Assembly: GCF_001949145.1 (NCBI RefSeq)
Contig: NW_019091395.1
Span: forward strand, 1,697,131-1,761,130
Length of the DNA stretch: 64,000 nucleotides
DNA from: Acanthaster planci
Lineage: Eukaryota > Echinodermata > Asteroidea > Valvatida > Acanthasteridae
Reading direction: 5' to 3'
Shown here: positions 46,556 to 58,249 of the stretch, one piece after another
How positions within the stretch are numbered: position 1 is the first letter of the stretch
Layout: each line of letters begins with the position of its first letter
Program-made: the position numbers and the translations under genes
The notes under the pieces: generated by a model
What the model saw: the letters and a program-made list of their open reading frames with translations, nothing else
What the model was told of the DNA's origin: nothing
Database searches by the model: none

Positions 46556-46878
46556 ATTTTGAAGACGACGACGAAGAAGATGAAGAACAGATAACAACTG
46601 GACTTTATTCACAGCGTAAAAGAAGACCTGGCTGAAGAGCTGAGTGGAAGCAAGATATCGTTGAGGACTTTATAGATATTGTGGTTAACAACGAACACTA
46701 CCAAAACAAGCTAATCTGTCAAAATACGGAGAACAAAGCCAATGCTGTAATAAACACAAACATATTGGCCTCTTTAGAGAAGAGATGTCAAGAAAGATGC
46801 GCTGACGAGATAACATTTGATGTAAAACAAATGCGGTCAAAATTCAAGAAACTGGTGGCAGAGTGCAAGGCTGTATGA
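46556..46878 (+). pseudogene. Myb/SANT-like DNA-binding gene of a PIF/Harbinger element
   Basis: The exon starts after a gtcatgacag acceptor with an acidic run (DFEDDDEEDEEQ) and continues with WKQDIVEDFIDIVVNNEHYQ, ANAVINTNILASLEKRCQER and MRSKFKKLVAECKAV, a trihelix Myb/MADF-like fold used by Harbinger elements as partner of the transposase. An in-frame TGA at 46632-46634 interrupts it. It runs toward the transposase gene on the other strand; the upstream exons were not found. Confidence 0.7.
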
Positions 46879-46939
46879 CAAAACAAAATCTGGAATTAAA
46901 AGATTTCAAAAGGAAAAAGAATATGAGACTTATATATAT

Positions 46940-48387
46940 ATACTCCTTTTTTGATGCTGGACCACCCGGAGGACTCATGACTGGTGTATGGTAGCCATCA
47001 ATGGCTGCCCAGGCATATGGAAACTGCCAGAGCTCTTCCATGTTTATCATTTTTCTCTCAGTTCTTCCTTGGTTTGAGGACACTTTCTACTGACACATTC
47101 ATCCCAAAAGACATCCCCAATTGTCCGTGTAACCTCTGACACGATGTCAGAAATAGTTGAGAGGCCTATCCCGGTCAGCTGTGATATGGTGAAGTAATAG
47201 TCCCCTCTCCCAAGACGATAGAGACGCACTGCCAATCTGCACTCTGGTGATACGGGGTCTTCTGCAATTGTTTCTTTCTCCAACTGATGACGAATACGCT
47301 CCAGAATGTATGTGAATGTTGTGCGTGAGACCCTGTATCAAAAGAGAAAAGTCATGCATGACACTGATCACATTAGTAAGCATAACACTGATCACATTAG
47401 TAAGAACAGATTTACACATAAATTGACATCATGCCTTGCTCATTTTCTTACAAGAGATTGAGAACAAAAATGTAATGATTTTACCCCACTTCCCGCTACT
47501 AAAATCAGTTTGAAAGAGCAAATTTTCGAAAACAAGTAGTTGTGTTCAAAATTACATGTATATAGGCCAAGGTGCAAGGCACAATTTTCAATTTCAAGTT
47601 GAAAACTTTCATCAGAAAATCTTCATGCAATAAAGGGAAGAAAATTCCAATTTTCTGTGTTAGATGTCTTTGGCATTGTTCAATTTAATTTAATTCAGTA
47701 ACAATGTTAACTGCCATACTTTTCAAAAGTAAGTCAACATAAATTAGTAAATGGTAACCATCTTCCGTTTCATCATGATGTCCTCTTGCGTATAACATCA
47801 GGAAATCCAGTTTCATCACAGATGACAGAGCACAAAGTGGTTTAATGGACCAAGACAGAAATGGCTTTGTGCCAAAGAGCTGTTTGATGCTGAATTCATA
47901 CTGTCCAGAGATGGCGTTTTCGTCAAAATCTCCAAAATACCTGTAAATCATTTAAAAAATGATTATGAAAATTTATTTTGCCTCAAATTGATTATATGTC
48001 TCTGAACCCAACTGGACCTTTTAGATTTTGATATTCATAACAAATTCTGTCTGAGTAAAATCTTTCAAAAAAGGGAAATAATTTTAAAAACTCCACTTCC
48101 GGTCACTTGGAATTCTTCAATTGTTCTTTTTACCTGAACGTTTGCTTGAATCTCATATCCGAATAATTACTCCAAACATAATCGAACTAGCTACAGTGTC
48201 AACCCAATCGGCGACATCGACGGTGTGTCGTGACAGCAAATCTGTCAGCTAGCAGCAACATAGCGAACAACAAACACGCTGATTATCCGTCTTCTCCTGG
48301 CCACAGCATAGTTTGCAGTGGCTTGCATTTTCCTTCGCTTTGCTCTTTCTGCTAAAACCCGGAGCAAAATTTGTCTATTGACTTCCA
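46940..48387 (-). pseudogene. HARBI1-like DDE transposase, truncated and frame-shifted
   Basis: Likely exons: 48387-48245 (MEVNRQILLRVLAERAKRR and an Arg-rich start), 47941-47680 (after ttacag; weak match) and 47332-46940 (after ctctttgatacag). The last reads TTFTYILERIRHQLEKE, RLAVRLYRLGRGDYYFTISQ, LTGIGLSTISDIVSEVTRTI and LWQFPYAWAAIDGYHTPV, with the first catalytic Asp in AAIDG. A one-base deletion near 47062 shifts the frame before MINMEELW. After PPGGPASKKEYI the homology stops, so the second and third catalytic residues are missing. Inactive. Confidence 0.75.
47355..47405. repeat. Tandem duplication of about 24 bases
   Basis: ACACTGATCACATTAGTAAG occurs twice in a row with a 4-base linker, inside the transposase intron. 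Confidence 0.8.
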
Positions 48388-48539
48388 TAATTTCTGTCGT
48401 ATGTCGCCAATTAGTTGGGTCAAGAAAAAGGCACGCACAGCTGCTGATCCGAAAAAAAGTGTTGCGCAATGCCTACTTGCATGTACTTGTTGCTAAGATC
48501 GTGTGTTCGTTTGTTGGCATAATTTCTCCAGTGTATTAA

Positions 48540-49330
48540 GTTCGCCTGTCTGAAATCAAAATTTAATTGGGTCGACCCGATTCTATTTGTTTCGGTGCGA
48601 CGCTAGAACGCCTGACTGAAATGAACATTAATCTTTTTATCTATGAGTACAATACACGCTAATGACAGTGCGTCTTTTGAATAAGGCACGCATGTACAGA
48701 GCAATGGCACATGTTTATTACTGCCGTAGCTGATTATTTTAAAACGAATGTTTCAGTAACATTCGAGTAAGGTCGTCTAATTTGGTATGCATGTCTTTCG
48801 ATGGCTGTCTTTCGATGAACAGGTTCAGATAAATTGAAAAGTCGTTCCCTTAATTCAGCCAGTGTTAAGTGAGTCCATGGCTCTGAAGCCAGCACCTCTC
48901 GTGCGCACCGGTACCGATAAAATCCGATTAAAAATGTCACGGCAATATTCGTGTGCAGTGCATAATTATACATTTATATATAGCTCTATGACACTGGATA
49001 GGTGTCCGGGCTTTTGAAAAAAGGAACAATATTTCCAAACTGTGGCTACAAACAATGGCTACATGCACTGTTCGGCATGCACGAGGGTTTATCCACTACG
49101 AACACAGGGCGAGCTAGGGTTCCCTTTGTTTTCTCCGAATGACGCAATCTACACTCAGAACTTGCATCTTGGCATGAACTGAAAAGGCCGTTTTAGTTTA
49201 ATACGGTTGAGCTCTGAAGACAAATGGCACTGCGTTTGATTCGGTTCTTCCATGTTTATTTGAACAGATAAAACAAGAGAAAACATGTTTCCCTTGGAGG
49301 TGCTCTTTAAACGCTGCCCGACATGATTGA
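48540..49330. other. Spacer between Harbinger and Penelope remnants
   Basis: Frames at 48734-48973 and 49155-49352 on the minus strand show no domain. Nothing recognised. Confidence 0.4.
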
Positions 49331-49344
49331 CAAACACCCAAAAA

Positions 49345-51465
49345 GACACCAAAGATTTCTTTTGCCGTCTTCGCCTAAAAGAGTACTTCCATCATGTGAG
49401 TGCTGAGGAACCAAGTACATCGACGCCAGCCGCACCTAATTCCAGCGATAATCCTGCCGCTGAGCATATGAGTGCTCAAAATGATAAAACTCCAGTTGAC
49501 CCTTTGGACAAAATTTGGCGTAGAAAATCTAAATTGTGTCCTCCCTGAGGCCGTAACAGCACTCTTTATCACGCGATCGACAGCTTTAGAAACGAAGTAC
49601 ACAACTTAAATTTCTATACACCTGCCTACTCGAACATATCGACTGAAGAACGCCAGGCCATTCACTCGCTCTGTCAGAACCGCTCTATTGTCATCAAGAG
49701 GGCCGACAGAGGAGGAACTACTGTTGTCTGCAGGTGTGGCTTGTACTTGCAGGAAGCAGAACGGTAACTTTCTGTGAGTTCCGCTTACAAAGAAGTATAC
49801 CATGACGTCACAGAATTACACCAAAAGATGGTTGTCGACGCTATCGACGAAATGATTCGTTCAGGTGCACTTCCTTCAAACGCCAAGAAACTTGAAGCTT
49901 CCTCACCTCATTCAGGCCGTTTCTACCTACTTCCTAAAACCCACAAGCCTGGTAATCCTGGTTGTCCTATCATCTCTGCATTTAGCTGTCCTACTGAATT
50001 GATGTCTCAATATTTGGACGCCATCCTGAGCCACTTGGTCTCTTCCATCCTTCGTCAAAGACACGGCTGATGCGTTCCGCTTGTTCTGTGATGTCAGTTT
50101 TCCACCGTCTTACCACAAGTACTTGTTTACCATGAATTTCAAGTCACTCTACACTTCTATACCTCACAACGACGGGCTGGTGCCAGTACTTCCTTGAGCT
50201 TAGATGGGACCCCACACCCTAGTCAATGACTCTGGTCCGCTTGGGAGAGCTGGTTCTCAAGCTGAATAACTGTCTTTGGAGATCGTTACTTCATTCAACA
50301 GAGGCAACATTGGCACGCGTATGGGACTCAGTTACGCTTGCTTCTTGGCTACATTAAAACACAACCCTTCGACGCTTACACGGGCCCATTCCCTCTTCTA
50401 TACAAGAGATGCGTCGAAAGTATTGTCGGGGTCGCTTGCTGCACCAAGATTGAACTGGACTCCTTCAGTAGGTTCGTTCAATCGTTTCACCTAGCTTAGT
50501 TCACCACACAAGTCTCTGAAGATAGTGTACCTTTTTGACATACTACTCGACAGAGACAAGATTTTCACCACAGTCTTCTACAAACCGACAAACCTACAAG
50601 CCTCTAATATGACTTGTCACGTCCACGTTCTTGCGAGAATTCCATCCCTTACAATTTCTACGACTGAGACGGATCTGTAACGAAGACGCTGAATTCAACC
50701 GCCCATCCGTAGATATGACTCATTTTTTTCCTCAGGAGGGGTTACCCCGAAGAAGTTGTCATGTCCACACTCCAGAGGGTGGTCAGGAAGACCAGTGACG
50801 AAGCACTGACACCGTCACCTAAGCGGAACCAATCCCAGGTGCCGTTGACACTAACTTACCACCCCTTTAACAAGCAGGTTTGTAGCATTGCCCACAAGCA
50901 CGCCAACAAACTTAGAGCTGACCCCATGACCTCCCGCATCTCCTGATCCACCTTGGGCGTTTAGCAGTGGCCGCTCCCTCGGGACTGTGTTTGTTAGTTC
51001 CACCATCCACTCGCACCTACTTCCAATCCAGGAACCCACCCTTGCCATAGTCCCCGCTGTATCACCTGCAACTATCTACACAACCCCCTCTTAACGTCGG
51101 ACCCAGGGGTAGTTTCACACCAAGAGGTATACTTCCACTAACGTGGTATACTGCCTCTCCTGCTCATACATCGGATAAACTAAACGTCGACTGGGCGACA
51201 GATTCGTCAACCACCTCTGCAGTATCCGGAAGGACCGGGATAACTGGTGGCGTGCCATTTCAACATGCTAACACACACACTTGACGACGTGTGCATTTGC
51301 GTCCTCACCCGGGCAACCTCTGACGCCGAGCGCATCGAGAAAGAACAACGCGCAATATTCAGGCTGTGGACAGTGACGCCTGCTGGGTTGAATGTGGACT
51401 TCGAAGCATAAGACCAGCATTCTAAGCCTTGACAAAGACCCAGTAGGGTCGAAAATTTGGCTCTT
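49345..51465 (+). mobile_element. Penelope-like element, nearly full length but heavily decayed
   Basis: In order, over several frames: DFFCRLRLKEYFHH (N-terminal), SIVIKRADRGGTTVV (the characteristic IVIKRADKGG block, about 49685), FYLLPKTHKPGNPGCPIISA (RT finger, about 49920), MNFKSLYTSIPHNDG (motif A, about 50130, its Asp replaced by Asn), VPLTLTYHPFNKQV (RT C-terminal, about 50840), STNVVYCLSC, SYIG, TKRRLGDRFVNHL (GIY-YIG, about 51135-51220) and TPAGLNVDFEA (51390, C-terminus). At least ten stops and frame shifts. The tail has the hairpin plus GAAA block at 51437-51455. Related to the copies at 32-34 and 52 kb. Confidence 0.85.
51437..51455 (+). ncRNA. Hammerhead-ribozyme-like stem II and GAAA in PLE tail
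   Basis: A perfect hairpin, GACCC-agta-GGGTC, is followed directly by GAAAA and preceded by CTTGACAAA. The same order occurs at 11484-11520 and 32358-32323. The first core box is altered here. Confidence 0.35.
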
Positions 51466-51752
51466 CACGTTGGTGAGCACTACTTTTTAATTTTCTTATT
51501 CCTATTGATTTTGCTTATAAAGTGCCTCGCAATCCCATTCTCACTTTCATCCTAGACTGCCAGTTAGCATCATTTTCGAATTCTGCACAACCAGGCTAGT
51601 GAAGGAACGCGCATGCAGCCCATGGGGTAAAGGTTGCATAGAAACACATGCGCGCGAAGCACAGTGACTGCTTTGTTTTCAAGTTCAAGCCAAGTGCACA
51701 CCAACGCACTGCATATTCTCGACCTTTGAACAACGGAACAATATTTCTCAAC

Positions 51753-51786
51753 CATAGAGTTGGATATAATAATATCCAACTCTATG
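51753..51786. repeat. Perfect 15-bp palindrome with 4-base loop
   Basis: CATAGAGTTGGATAT, loop AATA, ATATCCAACTCTATG. Lies between two tail-to-tail PLE copies. Confidence 0.85.
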
Positions 51787-51839
51787 TTCTCAACTAATAT
51801 GGAAGGGCTGTGTAGCACTGTGATCAGAATATTGACAAG

Positions 51840-52670
51840 AACATAATTTCAAATCAGTGCTCTGAAATATGTAATTGAATACCTTCTTCAGGGCAAGCAG
51901 ATTCAGTTCTGAATGAACGCGGAAAAATCCACGTTCATTCCCCCTGGATGCAGCGTTCCAAGTTCGAAAATGACGCGCTGCTCCAGTTCCGCACGCTGTA
52001 CATCAGATGATGCTTTCCGCAGAATGCAGACGCTTACGTCACCGAGGGAATGTGGCGGCGCGCAAAAGTGCTGCGCAACAGTGAAACCAGGTGTTTGCTG
52101 GCGAACACTGCGCAAGTGTTCCGCGAAGCGGTCACCGAGGCGACGCTTGGTCTCTCCGGTGTACAGTTTACCACACCAACGACATGTAATGCAATAAACC
52201 ACATTACTAGTAATGCATTTATAATCCCCACATATTCTGTAGCTATCGTGGGGGCCGACGACCGACGGGCTGTTAACTATGTAGGGGCAGATGTTACATC
52301 TGGGGCGCTGACAAGGGGAAGTGCTACCTGCTTTTAACGGTGAGACGGAACCCAACTGGGAACGTACAACCGTGTCCCCGACAGAACGATCGCGCCTAAA
52401 CGCGCAAATTGGGGGTTCGGCGAAAATGGAAGCTGTGGCCGCCTCATTACCGATGTACGAAAATGTTTGAGAAGAACATTACGTACCAGGATGTTTCGAG
52501 GGTGGTATGTGAGTAGAAGGGGGACGCGATCACGTTGCTTGGCCCCGGTGGGTTTCAGAGCCGTTTCGCGCGGGATTGAAGATACGGCATTGAAGGCAGC
52601 GTCTGTGATAACCGGAGGGTAACCGTGCTGATGAAGGAGACCTAGCATTTCCTTCCCACACGCAAACATT
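51840..52670 (-). mobile_element. Penelope-like element copy 3 (RT C-terminus and GIY-YIG)
   Basis: Reads GKEMLGLLHQHGYPPVITDA, VPLLLTYHPRNILVRNVLL, then CNICPY, NVVYCITCRWCGKLYTGETK, RRLGDRFAEHLRSVRQQTPG, CAPPHSLGDVSVCILR and ELEQRVIFELG. It starts at nearly the same element position as copies 1 and 2, and its GIY-YIG frame (52355-51903) is unbroken for 150 codons, the best preserved of the set. Tail-to-tail with the 49.3-51.5 kb copy. Confidence 0.87.
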
Positions 52671-53129
52671 TGGACTAGGTTGTTTTAAGGGTGAAGGATG
52701 CAGATGATATTCAAGTGACAATCATGCGGCAGATGGAATCCCTTCTTGACTCAATAGTCCTATTAAACAAATCTGGGACAACCACTAGGTGGGAGTCTTC
52801 ACAGTAACTGTAAACAATACAAAAAGCAAGAAACAAATGGTATAAGATATGGCACAGGGCCAGTCCCTCAGGCAGGCAAATCTCCTCCCAAACTATCTTA
52901 CATAAGAAGCTTCGACTTAAGTCCATATACACCTACATGTATGTCCTAATAATTAGCTCCTATTCACAACAATAGTGAATAACTTGCACGGGTCGGAACT
53001 CAGCCTGTACTGCAACGGGTGAGCAGGCAAAGCTATGTGCCACTTACATTACGGCGAAGGAATTTGAAACTTTCAAAACCATCACCAATTTAATATACAT
53101 CACAGTCAGGTAATACCATTCGGCCAGTA

Positions 53130-54470
53130 GCCAAAACGCTTCTGCCGAAGATGTTCGGAGCGTCTTAGGAGCGTATCAGGTGCAGGGGATGGAGCAAGTA
53201 CCGAGGCACTTGGCGATGAAGAACTGGTTTTCATCGATGAATCGGTGGTCCACAAGAATTTGTCTTTTTTGGAGAATCCTTATTTACAGGTGTGTCCACA
53301 GGCTGCGAGCTTGGAGTTTTACTGTCAGATGAGGGGACAACTGTCCAATCATATTCATCAGAGGAAGAAACGCGTTCAGCCCCAATTTTGTCATCACCTT
53401 CCATGAAGGGTAGGTTGAAAGGAGGCGTACCCAAGTTAGTCTCAGCAGACTCCCCCTAGTATCAAGGACGAGCATCTTCCGATTGACCCACTGTAGGGCA
53501 CCCCATCTCACAGCATACAGATTCCCCTCCTGGTTACGCTTCACCATGATATATTGCAATTCACCATAAGTGTTTGCCAACTTTTGCCTATATGTGAACG
53601 CGCATGCTTTCAAGAGTCCCCGACTACCAACAGAAAGGAAACTCTTGTGCACGCGCTTGTCATAACGGCGCTTGCTCGCCTGCGCTGCTTTAAGTAAACG
53701 TTGCTTCGCCAACCGATGTGCTTCTTGGATGAGTTAGCCTGTTGCTGCACAATGCTCTCATTCCAGTTGGAAGAGTGAGGCTTATCAGCTGATCTAGTGG
53801 TATCACTAGCTCACGGCCAAACATAAGCGTGTGCGGAGTAATTCCGGTCACGCTGTGTAGTGTGGAATTACATATGAAAACCAAATAAGGGCCAAATATA
53901 CTAATCTGGCCATTTACTACGACTCTTAAGAACTACATTCTTACGATCGACTGATTTGCTTAACCCACATAGCGTATTGTTGAAACGCACTGTCTTAGCG
54001 TTTCCTCGGGCATGATATGGGGTTGTCCTTGTCTTGCGGACTCCATACAATTTGCACAATTCCTGGATTACATTGCCCTCAAAATTTCGGCCACTATCCG
54101 AATACAACTGCATTTTGACCCCATACCGAACAAACCAATGGTCCCTTAATGTCCGGGCCACTTTTGTGGATGCTTTCTAAACCCTGCAGGGCACTGCTAC
54201 TGCAAACTTAGTGAAAGAGTCTGCAATGACGAGGACCTCCTCAATATTGCTTTTTCCCTTGTCAAGTTTGAGAAAATCGATTGCTAACCACTCTAAAGGT
54301 TGGAAAAACAGCAGATGTTGCATGGGCACGCATACAGTTTGAATACGCGATACAGGGTTATTATCTGTCCAAACCACAGTTTTCCTCCCTTATAGGTACT
54401 CTCTGAACTCCTCAGACACAGCCCATTTAACCCCATCAGCCCCAAGACCGCTTTGATCATTTAAGGGTTC
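53130..54470 (-). mobile_element. Ty3/Gypsy retrotransposon remnant (RNase H end and integrase)
   Basis: Right to left in several frames: SEEFREYL and VVWTDNNP (RNase H, about 54440-54352); WLAIDFLKLDKG and IADSFTKFAV (integrase core, first Asp); SDSGRNFEG (second Asp); PYHARGNAKTVRFNNTL, where the third acidic residue of the usual motif is Val; HSVTGITPHTLMFGRE; then a basic C-terminal part. RNase H and integrase are joined too closely, so the segment between them was deleted. Many stops. No LTR seen. Inactive. Confidence 0.8.
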
Positions 54471-55045
54471 CTTACCAGACTATTTTACATGCAAGTTCCC
54501 TTTGTTTACCAGACAAATTAAGCAAGTTTTGAAGTATAGCGCCCTCACCAGTCGACATCATGAAAGGCTACTCTTGCAATGACACCCCGTTGACTAGTAG
54601 TAATATCTAATAGGGAGAATAGTACTGAAGTTGTTTTGGTAAAAAGCATGGGAACGATTTCCATAAACGAAGTTCATTTTACACCCTTTGCACAAACCCT
54701 CGGAGACTGGTCTGAAATATTGTGTTTTCATTGAAAAAGCTTATACTCTGTCGCTGCTAAAATGGACTTTCCAGACCTCTAACTGATTTCTGGTAAGTAA
54801 TTGATAACTGAATATGAAAATGAGTGAACTTCGTACATGGAACTCTCTTCAAATCATGAAGAACCATTGATGAAATTACAGGAATAAACTGCTTTTATTC
54901 AGGGGTGTGCTACATTTATTCTTATCTACAACAAGACTGATTGCAGATGGCACCACATTTATGGCACATGAGTTTCCGCTCAGATTTCTTGAAGGCCTTT
55001 GCTCCCACCCTCCACACCCCGTGGCCCCCGCCCCTCATCCATGCT

Positions 55046-55250
55046 GCGTTAAAAAGGCTGGTAAGCGCCCATGGCGGTCCATTGCAATGGGGGGATGGTG
55101 AAGTTGAAGAGGAGAAGCGAGGAATTGGGCGGGGGTGGCAGGAGCCTGAGTTGCGTTAAAGGCTGGTGCGCGACCATGGCGATCCACTGCAACATTGGAA
55201 GGGGATGGGGGTGGTTGAAGGGGGGCGCAATCTAAACTACCACAGTCTAT
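55046..55250. repeat. Two tandem copies of an approximately 106-bp unit
   Basis: GCGTTAAAAAGGCTGGTAAG, CCATGGCGGTCCATTGCAA at 55046 recurs as GCGTTAAAGGCTGG, CCATGGCGATCCACTGCAA at 55152, each followed by a G-rich tail. Confidence 0.65.
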
Positions 55251-55265
55251 GTTAACGCACACTGA

Positions 55266-56021
55266 ATGTTTCAAAGCATGGCATTAGACACGTTGGTTTC
55301 TGGCAAGTCTTACAAGCCATTCCAGTCTGTTTACGTTGGGTTCTCGTACTGCAAACAACACAGTTTCGTTTTTGGCCTTGCCTACTTCTTCCGGGATAAT
55401 AGCAAGGCTATTGTACCAATCGTCCATGAAAACAACATGTCCCTTGTTTCCCAGTCCTTTCAGTTGGTCGACGAAAACTTGGCCTGGTGCTGCAAGGTTG
55501 GGTAGACGGTTGGCTTCAGCGCACGCAACAGAATGCGGGATGATTTGGTCTGATGGAGCCTTGGATTCTGTAAACACCCCCCCCCCGTCACATGTGTAAC
55601 CGGTTGAGACTCGTTCAAAGAAAAACAGTTCAAGCCATATTTGGCCGACTTGCGTGGTATGTACTGTTTAAAACCGATTCGGCCATTAAACTTTATCATA
55701 GTTTCATCCAGTGAGAGGTTTCGTCTGGGCTCATAGATGCTCGGAAACAACGGAACTACAATGTCCAGTAGCAGACGAACTTTAGACAGTTTGTCACGGG
55801 GAGAGTAGTCTGCTGTGATACAAAGGACTTCAAAGAACTTCGCACCTGGACCAGTACATCGCGTGGCTAGGCCTTTTGTTGATGCCCATCGAGAGTAGCA
55901 GTGCGACAAAGGCCATCACTTCAGGAACATCCGTTAGAATCCAAGTACACTGAGAGTTAGCGGATTCTACAGATTGTGTCTGATCTGCATATATCGGTTG
56001 GTCTCCCTCACCAATTGTCAA
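55266..56021 (-). mobile_element. piggyBac-like transposase remnant
   Basis: Right to left: a LLLSMGINKRPSHAMYWS type start (about 55890); LLLDIVVPLFPSIYEPRRNL; SLDETMIKFNGRIGFKQYIP (first catalytic Asp); SAKYGLNCF; FTESKAPSDQIIPHSVA; and VVFMDDWYNSLAI (second Asp, at about 55420). The frame breaks at a run of about eleven C (55576-55586). The third catalytic Asp and the Cys-rich C-terminal domain are absent. Inactive copy; termini not located. Confidence 0.8.
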
Positions 56022-56572
56022 ACTGCTTCACAGAAGTAGAGTTGAAATATCTGTAGGGGTGAGAGATGACATCCAAAAGGGGATAAACATCTACTCATTT
56101 AGCTTCTTTTTCTTCTTTTTACATGTGTACTATAACCTGAGAAGTGTGAACTGGAAATCTTTAAAATTGCAACTTAGTACACAAGCAGCATTTGTCATAC
56201 AAAAATGTGTAATTTCATGTTCTAGGACCCATAAATCTTACAGGTACATGTATGCAATTGTCTTTTAATTTGATTTATTTATCTAAATGATTGTCAACTG
56301 TGGAAAACTTTTTTTCGTTTGAATGTTTGACATTACATGACTTGTTTAAATGAGCAAAATTTGCATAAATATTTCTAGACAATATTTTCCTTCATACTGT
56401 TTCACTGAATGCCCCATCATCCAATTCCTTTCTAGTTGCTTTTGATGATTTTTGTATGGCTTGGCATTTTCTTTTGGTTTGGAAAGTTGACTAAAGCCTT
56501 CATGAAGGTAGAAAAATGAGACAAACTTGGGTTTGAACTGCTGACCTTCTATTCTGAAAAGTCAGTTTGGAC

Positions 56573-56974
56573 GTGTACGTCCGACACAAAAAATGTACGT
56601 CCGACACCAATATAATAAATGCTTTATCTGAAAGTCACAACAAGATAAAAATGTGTCTTGCCTTGAAGTTTATGAACAAAGGTCTGCTGAAACGAAACAC
56701 AGGAAAACTACTTCTTCAGGTCCTAGCAATTCACAGAGTTCGTGATACAAAAATTGAAACTAAAAAAAACAACTTTCTCTGAGTACGTCCGACACCATGG
56801 TGTTAGGAGTCAGTTTCCACAAGGATAATAATTCTGAGTGAGAAATTTTGTCATTAAATGAATGTACCTACTAGTCGATGTCTTTTATCAAAATCAGCTT
56901 CAGGATTATAAGTATAATAACATAATAATAACACACACTGTTGAAGTGTCCAAAATGTACGTCCAACACCGTGG
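56573..56974. repeat. Four copies of a GTACGTCCGACAC word
   Basis: TGTACGTCCGACAC at 56574 and 56594, GTACGTCCGACACC at 56783 and TGTACGTCCAACACC at 56956, all in the same orientation. The last two are followed by ATGG/GTGG. The spacing is irregular (20, 189, 172), so this is not a simple tandem array. Confidence 0.7.
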
Positions 56975-57360
56975 AACTGCCCCTTTGCAAAATTAGTTTC
57001 AATAGAGACAGCATTCTGTACTGAGACTGTAATCTCGTCACTACGGAAATCCACTACAGCCTCTTCAGTTGACTTGACATTACGCGGTTCAAAGCCAGTG
57101 TTGAGGATAGCCAACATGACAGAAGTACTGTCGGAGTTATGAACACCTTCCAGTACCTAACAAGACCAGCCTTGTTCATCATTACATGTACCTGTTACAT
57201 GATCACCCTCATTGCATAAGAAAGGAGGGTGAGCTTGTAACAATAAGAAGCCACTGTCCGGACTTGCACGTGCCGAATCCCTACTTACTTCACAACTAAC
57301 AATCTTAGCTAACTCTGGGGGAATGAATACACTCTCCTGTATCTTCACGTCATATGTGTG
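56854..57360 (-). pseudogene. Retroelement-like open frames, family unclear
   Basis: Two minus-strand frames (57348-57157 and 57117-56854) appear to form one broken frame: ESVFIPPELAKIVSCEV, a 60-residue stretch, then VMLAILNTGFEPRNVKSTEE. The wording (polar residues, then V-x-x-LNTG-x-x-P-x-x-x-x-x-G/E) resembles the linker between protease and RT in some Gypsy polyproteins. If so, it would be the upstream part of the Gypsy remnant at 53-54.5 kb, with the piggyBac sequence between. This is a guess. Confidence 0.3.
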
Positions 57361-57379
57361 GTGGTCTTTGTCGGCATCA

Positions 57380-58240
57380 TCATCATAACAACACCACAGT
57401 CCTCAACTGATCGAACCCATCTCAATGCCAGATCCCAATCTGACCCTGGTTGTACATTTGCCACACACCCTTGATTTGCTCTCGTGGCCGAATAGGCCCA
57501 CCGCTTCGCTCTGGCAAAGGCACGCTTGGCGTACTTTTTCCAGCCCTCCGACCTCCGTGAACTCCTCTATTCCCCTCGTCTCCCTCTCCCCTTCCCGGAG
57601 GATGGCCACGGTAGTGGGCACAATTGCCCACGTCCAGAAACGCCGGCGGCCTACTCCACCCCTTCTCCCTCTCTCCCTCTGTCAACCAAGCCTGAGTCTG
57701 GGGCAGCAGCTCGCCTGGGCGAGATATGGGATCCTTTTGCCCCGTGACTTCAGCCCTCTACCTCTCCCTTCAAGTGACCCTCCCTGAGTTACATATAGTG
57801 TTTTTCTTGGTCACCTTGTCTTATTTAGTGTAAACTTTCTTACATGTATTGTATAAAATCCCTAAATAATTTTTGCTGTCAACGTGATTGAGTGTTATCT
57901 TTGTTTACTGTATTTAACCATGTTAATTTTTCTTGTCACTTATAATAATTTCAACTGTTTTTACGGTTGCTGTTGGTCATATTGTATCTCTTTATACATG
58001 TTCCTGTTTTGTTATTTTTATTTTGTTCACTTATGTTAAAATAAATCTTTTATCTGTAAATAATCTAATTTTCTTTAAGTTATCGTAATTTTGTTCATTT
58101 CAATGGGCCGAAATAAAGTTTCCATTTGAAATTCATAAAGTCTCTCTTTTTTTCTTCGGTCAAACGCTCACAAAAATGCAATATCTTTCAACCTCACTCA
58201 CCGATTTCAGCCAAATTTGGACAAAATCTAGCTTGGCCGA
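57380..58240. other. GC-rich then AT-rich stretch without a recognised gene
   Basis: 57425-57787 has open frames on both strands (Pro/Ser/Leu-rich on plus, Gly/Arg-rich on minus), which points to composition rather than coding. From 57790 the DNA is T-rich. Confidence 0.35.
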
Positions 58241-58249
58241 AGTCTCATG

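Larger units (their letters stand above)
46500..48420. mobile_element. PIF/Harbinger element, convergent two-gene layout with internal deletion
   Basis: Myb-like gene (plus) and DDE transposase (minus) point at each other, an arrangement known for Harbinger elements. The 3' ends are only about 60 bases apart, and the C-terminal half of the transposase is gone, so the deletion removed the middle of the element. Terminal inverted repeats were not found by eye, so the outer limits are approximate. Confidence 0.65.

Noticed and set aside
57425-57787. 120-residue plus frame and overlapping minus frames as a gene
   Set aside because: GC-rich composition opens both strands; no domain or splice context.
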